Source: a bacterium | GTDB taxonomy: Bacteria; 4484-113; JAFGCY01 | DNA length: 64,000 nt | Reading direction: 5' to 3' | Assembly (NCBI GenBank): GCA_020849855.1 | Contig: JADZFO010000010.1 | Coordinates: forward strand, 26,211-90,210 | In this document: positions 32,412 through 43,700 of the stretch, in pieces | Layout: each line of letters opens with the position of its first letter | Position numbering within the stretch: the first letter of the stretch is position 1 | Program-made: the position numbers and the translations under genes | Notes under the pieces: model-generated | Seen by the model: the letters and a program-made list of their open reading frames with translations, nothing else | What the model was told of the DNA's origin: nothing | Databases searched by the model: none

Positions 32412-33464
32412 ATGGTTCTGAGCAAGAATGGCGGCAGCCGGCCGGCTTTGAAGGCCGGCAAGCCAGCGATGCCCGGGCGCCGTGCTTTCACCCTGATTGA
32501 ACTTCTGGTGGTGATGGGCATCATCCTGGTGCTGGCGTCCATCGCCATCCCGGTGGCCAACAGTGCGCGCCAGAAGGCCAAGGACACCGAGGTCAAGGCC
32601 GGCTGCAGCAATATCCAGAAGGCCCTGGAGCTTTACGCCACCGACCACGCGGGCCAGTACCCCGGCGCGCACTGGGAGCGTGACTCCACGGGCGCCTACT
32701 ACGTCGGCCCCGGCGTGCTGGGCGGCACCCCGACCTATTTCGGCACCGAGGTCAACCAGGACTTCTACACCCCCAAGGACAGCGCCGACCCGCGCATGCC
32801 CTTCCTGGCCGACGGCACCCCCAACCCGCAGTCCCTGGACTCGCTGGTGGTCGGCGGCTACCTGGAGGACTACCCCTCCAACCCCTTCCTGCGCGCCAGT
32901 GACGGCAAGAAGGCTCAGATGAGCAACCTCTTCCTGTTCAACCCCATCCTGGGCACCAGCGCGCCGGACCCGGCCCTGCCGGACACCCTGGACTGGAACC
33001 GCTATACCGGCGTCGGCGAATCGATGCGCACGGAATACCTGGACGTCGGCCGCGGCCACTTCAGCTATATCCCGCTGAACCCGACCAACACCACCGGCTT
33101 TGACTATGTCGGCGAGTGGAACACCGGCAACCTCTCGGACGCCCAGCTATCCGAGTACTACAAGGGCTGCAAGGGCTATATCCTGGTGGGCTGGGGCCAC
33201 GAGCGCATGGACGATTCCCAGGCCAAGGGCGTCAGCACGCGCTTCTGGGACAACGGCCTTGGCGGCTTTGACTTTGACAAGAACCTTTCGCTGGACAGCC
33301 TGGAGCAGGTGCTCAGCAACACCGGCGGCGGCGGCCTGCTTTCCATAGAGCAGCAGGACAGCACCGGCGCGGTGGGCGCTTTCGGCGGGCCCCTGCCCGG
33401 CGGCGCCGTTGATATTGACCAGGCCTTCTACGGCGCCACCTTCTTCACGGTCTCGGGGAGCTAA
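32412..33464 (+). CDS. Pseudopilin, GspG-like (first of three)
   Basis: A 350-residue prepilin-like protein. After a leader of about 27 residues comes FTLIELLVVMGIILVLASIAI with Glu5. The residue before the cleavage site is Ala (GRRA/FTLIE) instead of the usual Gly. The KAGCSNIQKALELYATDHAGQYPG segment matches the GspG/major pseudopilin alpha-helix and loop. A later LEDYPSNPFL is shared with the two following paralogues. The mature protein is two to three times longer than typical GspG. The start ATG was chosen by its GCGAGG upstream; an ATG 19 codons later is an alternative with a short leader. Confidence 0.82.
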   Translation: MVLSKNGGSRPALKAGKPAMPGRRAFTLIELLVVMGIILVLASIAIPVANSARQKAKDTEVKAGCSNIQKALELYATDHAGQYPGAHWERDSTGAYYVGPGVLGGTPTYFGTEVNQDFYTPKDSADPRMPFLADGTPNPQSLDSLVVGGYLEDYPSNPFLRASDGKKAQMSNLFLFNPILGTSAPDPALPDTLDWNRYTGVGESMRTEYLDVGRGHFSYIPLNPTNTTGFDYVGEWNTGNLSDAQLSEYYKGCKGYILVGWGHERMDDSQAKGVSTRFWDNGLGGFDFDKNLSLDSLEQVLSNTGGGGLLSIEQQDSTGAVGAFGGPLPGGAVDIDQAFYGATFFTVSGS

Positions 33465-33467
33465 GAA

Positions 33468-34472
33468 ATGTTGAATCAATCCAGCCGCCGCGGCTTTACG
33501 CTGATCGAACTGCTGGTGGTGATCGTCATCATCGGCATCCTGGTGACGCTTTCGATCCCGCGTTTCGCCGACTTCCGCCGCAAGGCGCGGGAGACCGAGA
33601 CCGCTGCCAACGTCAAGAAGATCCAGACCGCGCTGGAATCCTTCGGCGCGGACAATAACGGCAACTATCCCTTCAAGGTCCGCTACTTCAACCAGGCGAC
33701 CTACAACAACCCGGGCTTCGACCCTGCCGCGAGTACGCCGACCCGGACCAGTGATTCCAACGGCGACTACTTCAGCCTCGGCCTGATCGGCGGCGTGCGC
33801 ACCGTGAACCCGGACTTCTCCGACAACAGCACAATGACCGCTGTGGAGAAGGACGCGGGAATCAACGAGCACAAGATCGTCCAGCCCTTCGGCTTCAGCT
33901 ACAACGACTTCTACCAGTACTTCAACCAGTACTCCGACCCCCTGCGGGCCAACGGTTACCTGGACGACTATCCGGAGAACCCCTTCCTGAAGCGCCCGAT
34001 GGGTAACATCATGTGGGCCTACGGTAATGCGAACTGGCGCAACGGCGGAGCGTATCTCTATGACTCCACCGTGCCCTATGAGCGCATCACCCCCAGCCCC
34101 GGCGACTTCGTCTACACCTTCTTCTACCGGGCTGATGCCAATGGCATCGATGCCCCGGCCGGCGTGCTGCCGGCCAAGAAGAGCTACCAGGCCAAGAGCG
34201 AGAACGCCACCTTCCCCGGCGAGTATTACATCGACCTGGTGGACAGCTACCAGCTCTGGGGCCTGGGCGAGCTGAAGCTCAACGGCCCCTGGTGGCAGGC
34301 CTATCCCAACAATGCCGCCGGCGCCGCGGTGCCGCGCCAGGAAGCCAAGGTGGACTGGAACGGCAACGGCACCAAGGACATTTTCGAGCTGGGCATGGTG
34401 ATTTACTACAAGAACGCCAGCGCGTCTTCATCCCAGAGCACACAGCAGGGCGGCAAGCCCCTGGAGTTCTAG
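33468..34472 (+). CDS. Pseudopilin, GspG-like (second of three)
   Basis: A 334-residue prepilin-like protein with a short 9-residue leader (MLNQSSRRG) before FTLIELLVVIVIIGILVTLS (Glu5 present). KKIQTALESFGADNNGNYPF is the GspG-type post-helix region, and LDDYPENPFLKRP is the paralogue-specific motif. The start is three bases after the previous stop with GGGGAG upstream, so it is in an operon with its neighbours. The C-terminal part contains aromatic-rich loops without known motif. The three paralogues differ enough to be distinct subunits, not recent copies. Confidence 0.85.
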   Translation: MLNQSSRRGFTLIELLVVIVIIGILVTLSIPRFADFRRKARETETAANVKKIQTALESFGADNNGNYPFKVRYFNQATYNNPGFDPAASTPTRTSDSNGDYFSLGLIGGVRTVNPDFSDNSTMTAVEKDAGINEHKIVQPFGFSYNDFYQYFNQYSDPLRANGYLDDYPENPFLKRPMGNIMWAYGNANWRNGGAYLYDSTVPYERITPSPGDFVYTFFYRADANGIDAPAGVLPAKKSYQAKSENATFPGEYYIDLVDSYQLWGLGELKLNGPWWQAYPNNAAGAAVPRQEAKVDWNGNGTKDIFELGMVIYYKNASASSSQSTQQGGKPLEF

Positions 34473-34523
34473 TCAAGATTGGACAGCCCGCGGAAAGCGC
34501 CGCGGAACCTGAGGAGCGGATCA

Positions 34524-35642
34524 ATGAACGCAGTTGCTGAAAACAGGCCGATGCAGCGGGGTTTCACCCTGATCGAGCTGCTGGTGGTGGTGACCATCAT
34601 CGGTATCCTGATCGTCGCCCTGGTGCCGGTTGTCCGGCGGGCCCAGGTGGCCGCCAAGGAGACCAAGTGCAAGGCCGGCTTCTCGCAGATCGAGGCGGCG
34701 CTGGCGGCCTACGCCCAGAACCACGGCGGTAACTACCCCGGCGTGGCGACGGACGTGATGGCGCCTTACAGCGACCACGCCCTGGGCGACCCGACCTTCA
34801 CCAACTCGGCGGCGGGCTCGGCCCAGGATGCGGCGCCCAACCGTCTGGTGGCGGGCATCATCGGCGGCCGCGGCGTCTACAACGCCATCGCCGGCGACAT
34901 GTTCACCCAGCTGCGCGACGCCAAGAACCTGCCGGTGGCGGGCAATGAGGACACCCTGCGCTACTTCGACGTGCTGATGCACTCGGGCGCCCTGCAGGAG
35001 TATCCTGAGAACCCCTTCGTCAGCACCCCCGGTTCCGGCGAGCGGGCCCGCATGACCAACGTCTTCCGCTTCGCCGTGGACATGAACGACTTTGACGGCA
35101 ACGCCGGCTTCTATCCCGGCCAGCCCGACACCAATGGCATCTTCAACCCGGCGATCTATGGCAACAAGCTGAACTGGGCCACCGAGGCCGCGGCCTTCGA
35201 GGATCCGCTTGACCCCAGCCGCGCCTTCTATCCCGGCACCCCGAACATGCTGGTGGGTATCCCCAGCACCACGCCGCCGGAAACCGTCGACGACGATTCC
35301 AACTTCGGTACCGGTTCCAGCACCGTTTCGGGCACGGAGCGCGATGACTACTTCGCCCCCGGCGACTTCGCCTATGTGCCGATCCTGAGCTCCAGCGTCT
35401 ATCCCTGGGGCGATGCGGCCGCCACCCTTGAGGACGAGACCTTCAAGTGGGGCACCGCGGTGACCGGCTATTACATGTTTGGCTATGGCGCTCCGGACCA
35501 CAAGAGCCGCGAGTTCGAGGATGCCCAGCGCGAGTTCCTGCAGACCGGCATCAGCGGCTGCGGCAGCGCCGGCGTGGACACGACCTTCGAGGCCACGGTC
35601 CTGCAGCTCTTCGAGGGCGCGATCTACTTCAGCAAGAAGTAG
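34524..35642 (+). CDS. Pseudopilin, GspG-like (third of three)
   Basis: A 372-residue prepilin-like protein with leader MNAVAENRPMQRG and mature start FTLIELLVVVTIIGILIVAL. The region KAGFSQIEAALAAYAQNHGG and the motif LQEYPENPFVSTPGSG link it to the two preceding genes. It contains two cysteines of note, one just after the helix (TKCKAG) and one near the C-terminus (ISGCGSAG), that could form a disulphide. The ATG follows GAGGAGCGG. The gene group ends with a good terminator, so these three form one transcription unit. Confidence 0.85.
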   Translation: MNAVAENRPMQRGFTLIELLVVVTIIGILIVALVPVVRRAQVAAKETKCKAGFSQIEAALAAYAQNHGGNYPGVATDVMAPYSDHALGDPTFTNSAAGSAQDAAPNRLVAGIIGGRGVYNAIAGDMFTQLRDAKNLPVAGNEDTLRYFDVLMHSGALQEYPENPFVSTPGSGERARMTNVFRFAVDMNDFDGNAGFYPGQPDTNGIFNPAIYGNKLNWATEAAAFEDPLDPSRAFYPGTPNMLVGIPSTTPPETVDDDSNFGTGSSTVSGTERDDYFAPGDFAYVPILSSSVYPWGDAAATLEDETFKWGTAVTGYYMFGYGAPDHKSREFEDAQREFLQTGISGCGSAGVDTTFEATVLQLFEGAIYFSKK

Positions 35643-35668
35643 GACGGCTCCTTAACATGTGTTCAGGG

Positions 35669-35700
35669 GACGCCGTCCTGCGGGGCGGCGTCTGGCTTTT
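35669..35700 (+). terminator. Terminator of the GspG-like trio
   Basis: A perfect 7-bp stem GACGCCG / CGGCGTC with a 10-base loop, then TGGCTTTT. Confidence 0.7.
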
Positions 35701-35719
35701 GAATCCCCGCTGCAGGGGG

Positions 35720-35725
35720 AATAAT
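35720..35725 (+). promoter_or_regulatory. -10-like element of the GspJ/PilW-like gene
   Basis: AATAAT directly after the terminator, 33 bases before the ATG. Confidence 0.35.
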
Positions 35726-35758
35726 AGATAGCCGGGCTTACCGGCAGGTGGTAGCACG

Positions 35759-37390
35759 ATGCAATACGGGAACGACGGGAACAGGCCGCTGGCGCACTGC
35801 GCTGGCAGTAGCGGCCGCCGGGGTTTCACTCTGGTCGAGGTGCTGGTGGTGGTCCTCATCGCCGGCATCGTGCTGGTGGTGCTGGCCCAGGTGCTGGGAG
35901 CATCCTTTGAGATTCTGCGCACCGGCGAGCAGCGCGCGCAGCTCAACAGCAACGCCCGCGTGGTCCTGGAATACCTGGCTGATGACATCGGCTCCGCGAC
36001 CAGCATCCCGCTGTGCGACGACCGCGACCTCAACGGCGTGCCCGACGAGGCCCCGCTGGCCGAGGGCGGCTACGATGTCGACGCCGTCTGGCGCGTGGCC
36101 CGCCGGATCAACAACGCCAACGTCATCGCCTCCAGCTACTTCCTCTCCGAGGCCTGGTCCGACCGCATCATGACGGTCCACGACAACAGCGTTTACATTG
36201 ACGGCTCAGTGGTGCAGGCCGAAGGCTTCACCAACCCCAAGGTGATCGGCAACGGCCAGACCCGCGTGCGCCAGGTCCCGGTGGCTGACAACATCAGCCG
36301 CATCCACTTTGACTATCTGCACCAGGTGCCGGTCTACCTTTCCCGCGTGAACGGCAACACCCTTGAAATCGCCTACCAGGACGTCGAGACCGGCGCAGTT
36401 GAGTGGGAGGCGCCCAGCGCCGACCGTACCGGCACGATGATCAACAAGGTCCCCGTGATCAGCCACTGGGAGCAGCGCGTGGTGGACGTGGCCTATGACG
36501 AGGCCAACGCCGGCGGCTTCTTTGCCGACGGCTCCACGGGCGCCACCTATGGCGTGACTTTCTGGTCCCTGCGCGACCAGTACCCTGAAGGCCACTCCGA
36601 CCTCAAGCGCACCGGCGACCACGTCGCGGTGCCTACCGGCATGGGCCTTGGCACCATCGGCGGCGGCGGCGTGGAGACCGGCTGGAACTGCACGGTCTTC
36701 TACAACACCTCCACCGGCGGCGCCGGCACCCCGGCGGACAACGCGCCGATCGACCGCTTCGCCTTCGTCTCCACCGGCCTGTCCGGCGGTAACGCGGTGG
36801 AGGGCGGCATCGCCCAGCTGCGTCCCGACATGGAAGCGCTGCACGGCGGCGGCTACTACAACTACAGCATCGACCCCACCGGCATCGGCGACTTCGGCGA
36901 TGCCGACGGCATCCCCGACGGCGACGGCATCCCGGATGACCCCGTGCCGGGCTGGTGGCTGCCCTATGTCCGCGCCGTGCGCATCACCGTGGTGGCGACC
37001 CCGGAGCGCGTGATGCAGCAGCGCACCGAGCGCTCGGGCCTGCAGGGCTCAACCGGCACGCCGCTGTACTACAAGCTGGACTCGCCGGTGCCTTATGCCG
37101 ACCCCAGCCGCACCCAGCCGCTTTACAACCTGAAGAAGGACTACATCGGCGCCGGCCAGGACCTGATCCTGACCAAGACCGTGCCGGTCAACTTCAGCTA
37201 CCGCCGCGACCTGCACTGGGATCCGCGCGACAGCAGCGTGGCCCAGAACATCTTCAACCAGCGCCGTGTGGAGCTGAACTACCGTGAGGCCGAGACCCTG
37301 ATGTTCCACGACCCGGCCAACCCTGACGGCCTGATCGTGGCCCGCAACCCGGTGGAGAAGCTCTACGAGAAGGACGCCTCCCTGCCTTAG
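35759..37390 (+). CDS. Minor pilin, GspJ/PilW-like
   Basis: A 543-residue protein with prepilin leader ending SSGRRG, then FTLVEVLVVVLIAGIVLVVL. The helix is followed by LGASFEILRTGEQRAQLNSNARVVLEYLADDIGSA, the pattern of J/W-class minor pseudopilins that cap the pilus with I and K. The length is more than twice that of GspJ. It lies directly before the giant GspK-like gene, as J precedes K in type II secretion operons. An acidic, glycine-rich repeat (DADGIPDGDGIPDDPVPG) near residue 380 might bind calcium. Own -10 and a strong terminator bracket it. Confidence 0.85.
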   Translation: MQYGNDGNRPLAHCAGSSGRRGFTLVEVLVVVLIAGIVLVVLAQVLGASFEILRTGEQRAQLNSNARVVLEYLADDIGSATSIPLCDDRDLNGVPDEAPLAEGGYDVDAVWRVARRINNANVIASSYFLSEAWSDRIMTVHDNSVYIDGSVVQAEGFTNPKVIGNGQTRVRQVPVADNISRIHFDYLHQVPVYLSRVNGNTLEIAYQDVETGAVEWEAPSADRTGTMINKVPVISHWEQRVVDVAYDEANAGGFFADGSTGATYGVTFWSLRDQYPEGHSDLKRTGDHVAVPTGMGLGTIGGGGVETGWNCTVFYNTSTGGAGTPADNAPIDRFAFVSTGLSGGNAVEGGIAQLRPDMEALHGGGYYNYSIDPTGIGDFGDADGIPDGDGIPDDPVPGWWLPYVRAVRITVVATPERVMQQRTERSGLQGSTGTPLYYKLDSPVPYADPSRTQPLYNLKKDYIGAGQDLILTKTVPVNFSYRRDLHWDPRDSSVAQNIFNQRRVELNYREAETLMFHDPANPDGLIVARNPVEKLYEKDASLP

Positions 37391-37410
37391 GCAGCAAGTC
37401 TGACTTTCCC

Positions 37411-37457
37411 GGCCCCGGCCGACTGCAGCAAGAGCGCAGCGCCGGGGCCTTTTGTTT
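37411..37457 (+). terminator. Rho-independent terminator after the GspJ/PilW-like gene
   Basis: A perfect 9-bp stem GGCCCCGGC / GCCGGGGCC with a 21-base loop, followed by TTTTGTTT. Confidence 0.85.
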
Positions 37458-37554
37458 AACCAGCGTGCCAGGAATTGCCAGAATCGGGCCGCTTTTGCAG
37501 CGGCCGCGGCCAGGCCGGCGGCCCCCGCCGGGGTTTCAAAGGGCAGGGGGTGGG

Positions 37555-37560
37555 TATAAT
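37555..37560 (+). promoter_or_regulatory. Consensus -10 of the giant pilin gene
   Basis: TATAAT in GGGTGGGTATAATC. It leaves a leader of about 205 bases before the ATG. The leader holds no clear hairpin regulator, although a frame without stops runs through it. Confidence 0.55.
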
Positions 37561-37773
37561 CTTTGTGCAGGAAGGTTTCTCTTCCACGACATTTCAGGAC
37601 CCAAAACCAAAATGGAAAAAAGAATGCCAGGCGGTACCCTGCCGTGCGGGCGCATGCGCCCCGATTTGTTGCGCGCGGATTCAGGCGCGCAGGCGGGGCG
37701 GATGCCACTTTCTGGCTTTTCCAGCCTGCCGGAAGCGGATGCTCCGGCGACGGACTTTACCGGGAGTAAGGCT

Positions 37774-40700
37774 ATGCAGCTGTCCCTAAACGCAAAACGT
37801 GCGCCCCAGAAGCGCCGTGGTGTGATCCTGCTGGCAGTGCTGATTTTCATCGCACTGCTGCTGCCTCTGGTCACCCTTGTGCTTACCAGCATCAACACGG
37901 AATCCGTGGCGACGGCTGAAGCAATCAAGGGTGCCAAGGCGGACATGGCCAGCGAGAAGGCGATGAACGACGCCATATCGCTGGTTGTGCAGGAGAAGGC
38001 CTTCCCTTCCTACTGGACCAGCCAGCGCCAGCCCAATACCGCGATCATCGTGGTGGACCAGGCGACGGGCTTCCGCCGCGACGAGATGCCGGACTCCGGC
38101 GCCGTCGGCGGTGCAGGCCTCGACAACGTCCTGGGCACCAACGACGACTACTGGATGGGCCCGCGTTATGACCGTTCCTATAACGGCGCCAACGACCCGG
38201 AAGACAACAGCCGCATGTACCGCTATGAGTTCGCTTTCGACTCGGTGGATGCGCCCGTCTATCTGGGCCAGAGCTGGAGCCAGTCGCCCGCCAACCGCAG
38301 CAGCTTCGTTTCCTCCTTCACCGGCGGCACGATGTGGATGCTGAACCAGTACGCCGGCGTCCAGGCAGACCAGGACGCCCCGGCTGATGGCGTGGACGAG
38401 GGCTATGACGTCGCCAACGCTGATCCCTTCAACGGCAACTACCCGGGCATCCTTTCCGGCCCCGGCTATTACCTTGGCTCGGACGAGCCCCGCGTGGCGG
38501 GCCCGGGCTCCGCGGTGAACCGCGACATCGACACCGGCAACTCGATCAAGGACTACATGTTCAACGCCAAGGTCAACCTTTACGAGAGCATCTTCTCTGA
38601 CCTTGACCGCGGCCCCATCCCGACCAGCCTGCTGAAGAGCTATGCCTCCGTCACCGACGAGGCCGGCCGGGTGAACCTGAACATCTTCCTCAAGAAGGTG
38701 CGCGTCTGGATGCCCGAGTCCGCTGAGACCGACTACGACCTCGACGGCTATGGCACCAACGACTACAACGGCAATGAGACCGTTGACGAGTCGGGCTGGA
38801 AGTGGGTCGACAACCCGCTCTTCCCCGACCGCTACACCACGGTGAAGTGGGACTTCGACCCCACCGCCGAGACCTTTGCCCAGCGCGGCGGCAGCTTCCA
38901 GAACAGCAATATCGACTGGGGCAGCATGGCCACGGACGGCACCTTCAGCTCCAGTACCGACGATATTTCGATGCCGCAGCTTGGCGAGAACGCCCAGCAC
39001 TTCTATCAGGGCGACATCGACGGCGACGGTATCGGCGAGGGCGTGGAGGCCTGCCGCTCCAGCCTCGAGATGCTGATGACCCTGCCGGGCATGACCGGCC
39101 AAATGGCGGCCAACCTGCTGGAGTACATGAACCCCACGCAGGACTACTTCGCCGACCTGGCCAGCGCCCGCGGCCTGGCCAACCCCACCGACTACTACAA
39201 CCCCAACGGCGGCACCTGGCCGCCCACGGTTGACGCGGTTAACAACATCTACCGCGAGGACGCCTGCAACCTGACACCGGCGCTGCTGGCCCTGGAAGTG
39301 ACCCAGGCCGGCGGCGTGGTGACCGACTTCCGCTGGGGCATGGACTTCAGCGAAGAAGACGACCTGCCCCTGCCTCCTCCGCACCCCCTGACCAGCTTCA
39401 ACGAGCTGGTGGGTGGCAGCGGTACGGCGGCGGGCGGCTACCGCAGCCTGATCCGTGTGAGCGCCCCGGCCAACGACCAGATGCCCTACACCAACAGCAA
39501 CCGCGCTGAAAGCTCGGGCATCCCCGGCGGCGTCATCGAGGGCTATCCCGAGAGCGCCGCGGTGGGCCCGCGCAAGGAAAGCGGCGTGCTGGTGCAGGAC
39601 GTCTTCCCGGCCTACCGCGAAGAGCTGCTGACCGGCGCCGGCTTCACCCAGGCCCAGGCCGACCGCCTCTCCGAGCAGGCCACCATCTTCAGCTATGACA
39701 CCAACGTGCTGGCGACCAATGTCCAGGACGTGTCAGAGGACGCGGACCTGGTTAACGCCTATGTGCCGGGCGACCCGCAGTACAGCGGCGCGGCCCTGCG
39801 CGCGACCCCCGAAGATCTGCAGGATACCGACAACGTGCCGGACCTGCGCTTTGACGTTGACCGCTTCGTCTTCGGCGTGACCCTCAGCGACTACCGCCGT
39901 CGCGCGGATGAGATGTACGCGCACCTGCGCGAGCACATGAACCGTCCGAGCTTCGACAAGTTCACGCTGCCGGTGGTGGACCGTCTTGGCCGCGCCGGCG
40001 CCGAGGACAACCTGGTCGACAACGGCGACACGCGCTATGACCCCACCGCGGCCGGCGGCCAGAACCAGCTCTATGTCCCGCACCGCGATGCCCAGGCCCG
40101 TGTCTACAACGTGGGCGCCCTGGGCCGCGAGGATGATCCGGACGGCGGCGGACCGGCCCTGGCCACCGGCTATCCGGCCCTCAACCCCGAGTTCAGCATC
40201 GACTCCTGCCTCTCCATCGTGCTGTACCGCAATGGTTCGCTGCTGGAAGAGGATGACTACAGCTACAACCCCAACAACGGCGCCTTCCCGCCGGCGGCCA
40301 ACCGCGGCCTGCTGAACCTCTTCCCCTTCGGCGTGCCCTGGTTCGTCAACGTCCTGGGCCCCTTCGGCAGCCAGCTGCAGTACTTCCTGGAAGCCAACAA
40401 TGACCCGCAGCCCTTCGCCGGCAACAACGTCAACCCGCAGGTGCGGGCGCACGGCAACGGCGTCTTCGAGTTCAACAACATGCTGCAGGCCGGCAGCTTC
40501 GACACCCCGGCGGACCTGCTCAACGTGCCGCAGTACAGCTATGGCCGCATGAGCGTCAGCCTGATGGCCGACCCGCCTTCGGACTTCCGCTTCGATTCAA
40601 ACGGCAACGGCACGGTGCAGGGCGCGGTGCCCGGCGAGTCCGGCGTGGTCAACTACTACGTCGCTTTCAGCGATGTGGTTGATGCCTCCTGGTACCTGGC

Positions 40701-43700
40701 GAACGTCGACCCCGACGGCCCGGACCAGCTGCCCGGCACCGGCGATGACCCGCCGATGAACGTGCCTCTGTACCGCCTGGTCTTCAACAGCCACAACCGC
40801 CCCGGCGCTTCCACGCCGGCCCGTACCTGCATCATTCCCCTGACCGCGATGCAGCTGCGCGCGGTGGGCGGCGGCGCTGAAAGCGGCCGCAGCATGGTGA
40901 CCATTGCGGCCTGGGACAACTTCAACAACCTGGATGTGATCGGCCCGGCCTTCACCGCCAACGCCTCCTTCGCGGCGACCCTGGGCCCGCTGGGCGCCAG
41001 CGGCACCCTGGCCCAGACTTTCAACTGGCGCCAGGTGCCCCTGCCTGAGGAGAACGCCAGCGCCGGCGCCGTGGGCGCCGATGCCGACGGCCGTCCGCTG
41101 GCCGCGGCGGATTACCACAACAGCAACCCGCTGGTCCCGGTGGCGGACCGTCAGGCCTTTGCCTACGACGCCAACGGCGATCCTTACCTGACCAGCCGCG
41201 TCGAGGCGATCGCCTGGGATTCCGGCACCAACGCGCCGGCCCAGCCCGAGATGCGCTCGGACGAGAACACCCGCGTCTACCTGCAGTACAACCAGACGGC
41301 GCAGGTGCCCTTCCGCGTCGACATCCTGCCGGTGCGCGTGGGCGGCGACGAGTACGAAGTCCGCTCCAGCTTCGGCGGCGCGGATGTGGACGGCGGCGGC
41401 GCCTACCTGCTCTATGACTGGAGCTACGAGGACAACGCCGACACCGACACCGACCCGGACAGCGTCGACGGCACCTGGCCGGTGCAGCAGGTCGGGCAGG
41501 TCCCCAACCCGCAGGTTGTGCGCATCCGCCCCGAGACCGGGCAGATCACCCTGCGCGTCTATGACCTGCGCACCTTCACCGACAACGCGCCGGGCGTGAC
41601 CCTGCCGGTGGCGACCGGCTTCGCCCTGCCGGGCGGTATCTGGGCCGGCGACCGGGTGAACTACCCGCCGCTCTTCCCGGATGACCCGGCCTACCTTGGC
41701 ACCTATCCGCTGGCCGGAACGGGCGGCTACGCCGAAGACACCGTGCTGGTGCAGCAGATCGAGAGCCCGGTGGACATCCTGCCGGAGATCGCGGTCCAGA
41801 ACCCCTCGATGTACCAGAACGACGACGACCTTGAAGTCCGCTATGGTGCAGTCGGCGGCCGCGCTCCTTACACCTACACGATCTCAGTCCTGGATGCCGC
41901 GGACGGCGGCCCTGGCGATACGCCTTACGCCGGTCCTGACGGCGCCGGCCCGATCGCCAGCTACCCGGGTCTCGGCACTCCGCCGCGTCCCTCGCTGATC
42001 ACCGCCCCGGGCGTGGCCTATGACAAGGGTGGTGTGGGCACCGGTGATGTGATCCTGCCGCAGAGCTTCACCTCCAACAACCCGGAGGAGGACCGCCTGA
42101 TCAACACCGGCGGTCTGGCCGCGGGCGAGTACTGGGTCGAGCTGCAGGTCACGGACAGCAGCGCCGTGCCGATTACCCGCTTTGCCTACACCAAGCTCTC
42201 CGTGGGCACGGACAACAGCCCCAGCGACAGCAGCGGCCTGCCGCCGGAAATGAACACCAGCATCAACCTGCGTGATCTGGGCGAGGGCCGCAAGGGCTTC
42301 GTGGCCAGCGCCAGCGTTGATGGCGGCAGCGGCGGATACAGCTATTACTGGGAAGTCCACCGCCCGATCTACGACAACAGCAACCCGGCCAGCCCCGTGC
42401 TGGTGGACGAGCAGCTCGTGGACAGCGCGGCGCCCTTCGTGGGCATCGACGCCCAGGGCATCCCGTCCAACATCCCGGCCTTCACCTCCAACGAGGCCAA
42501 CCCGAGCTTCGAGTTCCAGGCCATCGATGCGGCCAACGGCGTCTACTTCGTCCACTGCTGGGTCATTGACCAGCGCGGCGGGTCACCCAACGTGGTCCAG
42601 CCGAACATGGCCCACGACGTGGCGATGGTGACGATCAACGATGCCGGCAGCTCCGGCGGCACCGGCGGTATTCCGATCGACAGCCTCAGCCGCACGCCGA
42701 TGGCAGTCCTGGCGGCCAACCCGCCGGGCAACTCCAGCACTCCGCTGGGCAACAACAGCATCGGTTCCACCGGCACCAACCGGCCCTACATCGGTGTCTC
42801 GCCGACCTACCTGAACCAGAGCGCGCTGGAGCCCGATGTGGCCGGCCGCGGCGACGTGGTGATCATCCGCGGCTTCAACTTCGACGCCACGGCTGACAAC
42901 AACGTCGTGCGCTTCGGCGGCGATGTCACCGCCCGGGCCTTCCGCGTCCAGACCGTGGTGGGCAACAACATCACGATCAACGGCAACAACTATGTCCAGC
43001 AGGAACTCTTCGTGGTCGTGCCGAATGGCGCGCGCACGGGCAACCTGAACGTCAGCACTCCGGGCGGCACCAGCCAGGCGGTCTTCTTCCAGACCGGCTA
43101 TGTGGTCAACTTCGACCTCATCGGCAAGATGAGCCCGGACGACCCGTCCTACCTGCGCTTCGACCTGGACTACCAGGGCGACGGTAAGTACGACTTCAGC
43201 TACAACACCCAGGCCAACCCGGACCAGAGCGGCATCGTGCGCGCCTCCGACCAGGCCATCACTCACGACTATGCCAGCGACGGCGTGGGTAACTACAACG
43301 CCACCCTGAAGGTCACTGACCTCGTCTCCGGCCGTGTCCAGATGAGCCACCAGCTCATCACCATCAAGGACCGCCGTCCGGCGACCAGCGGCCAGCTGAC
43401 CATCGCTTCCGGCACCGTGACCCAGCTTGGCTCGGGCGGCGGCGCCCTGCCGGGTGCGACCTTCACCGACAGCGCCCAGAACTTCGATTCCGTCGGCCTC
43501 AACCTGGGCACCGACCTGATCTACAACATCACGACCTCGCCGACCAGCGGCCAGACCATCAACGGCTTCGCCGACGGCGAGATCCAGTGCAGCGGCACCT
43601 GGAACGTCGGCGATGTGTATGAGGTGCGCCGCGCGGTGGACCAGGCCAACATCAACTCGATGCTGGTCAACACCTGGCCGGACATCGACCTGCGCTCTGA

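Noticed and set aside
37624-37773. Upstream ATG (37624) as the start of the giant pilin
   Set aside because: It would place 50 Pro/Gly/Cys-containing residues before the prepilin leader. The ATG at 37774 has a GGGAG site and gives a normal 16-residue leader.
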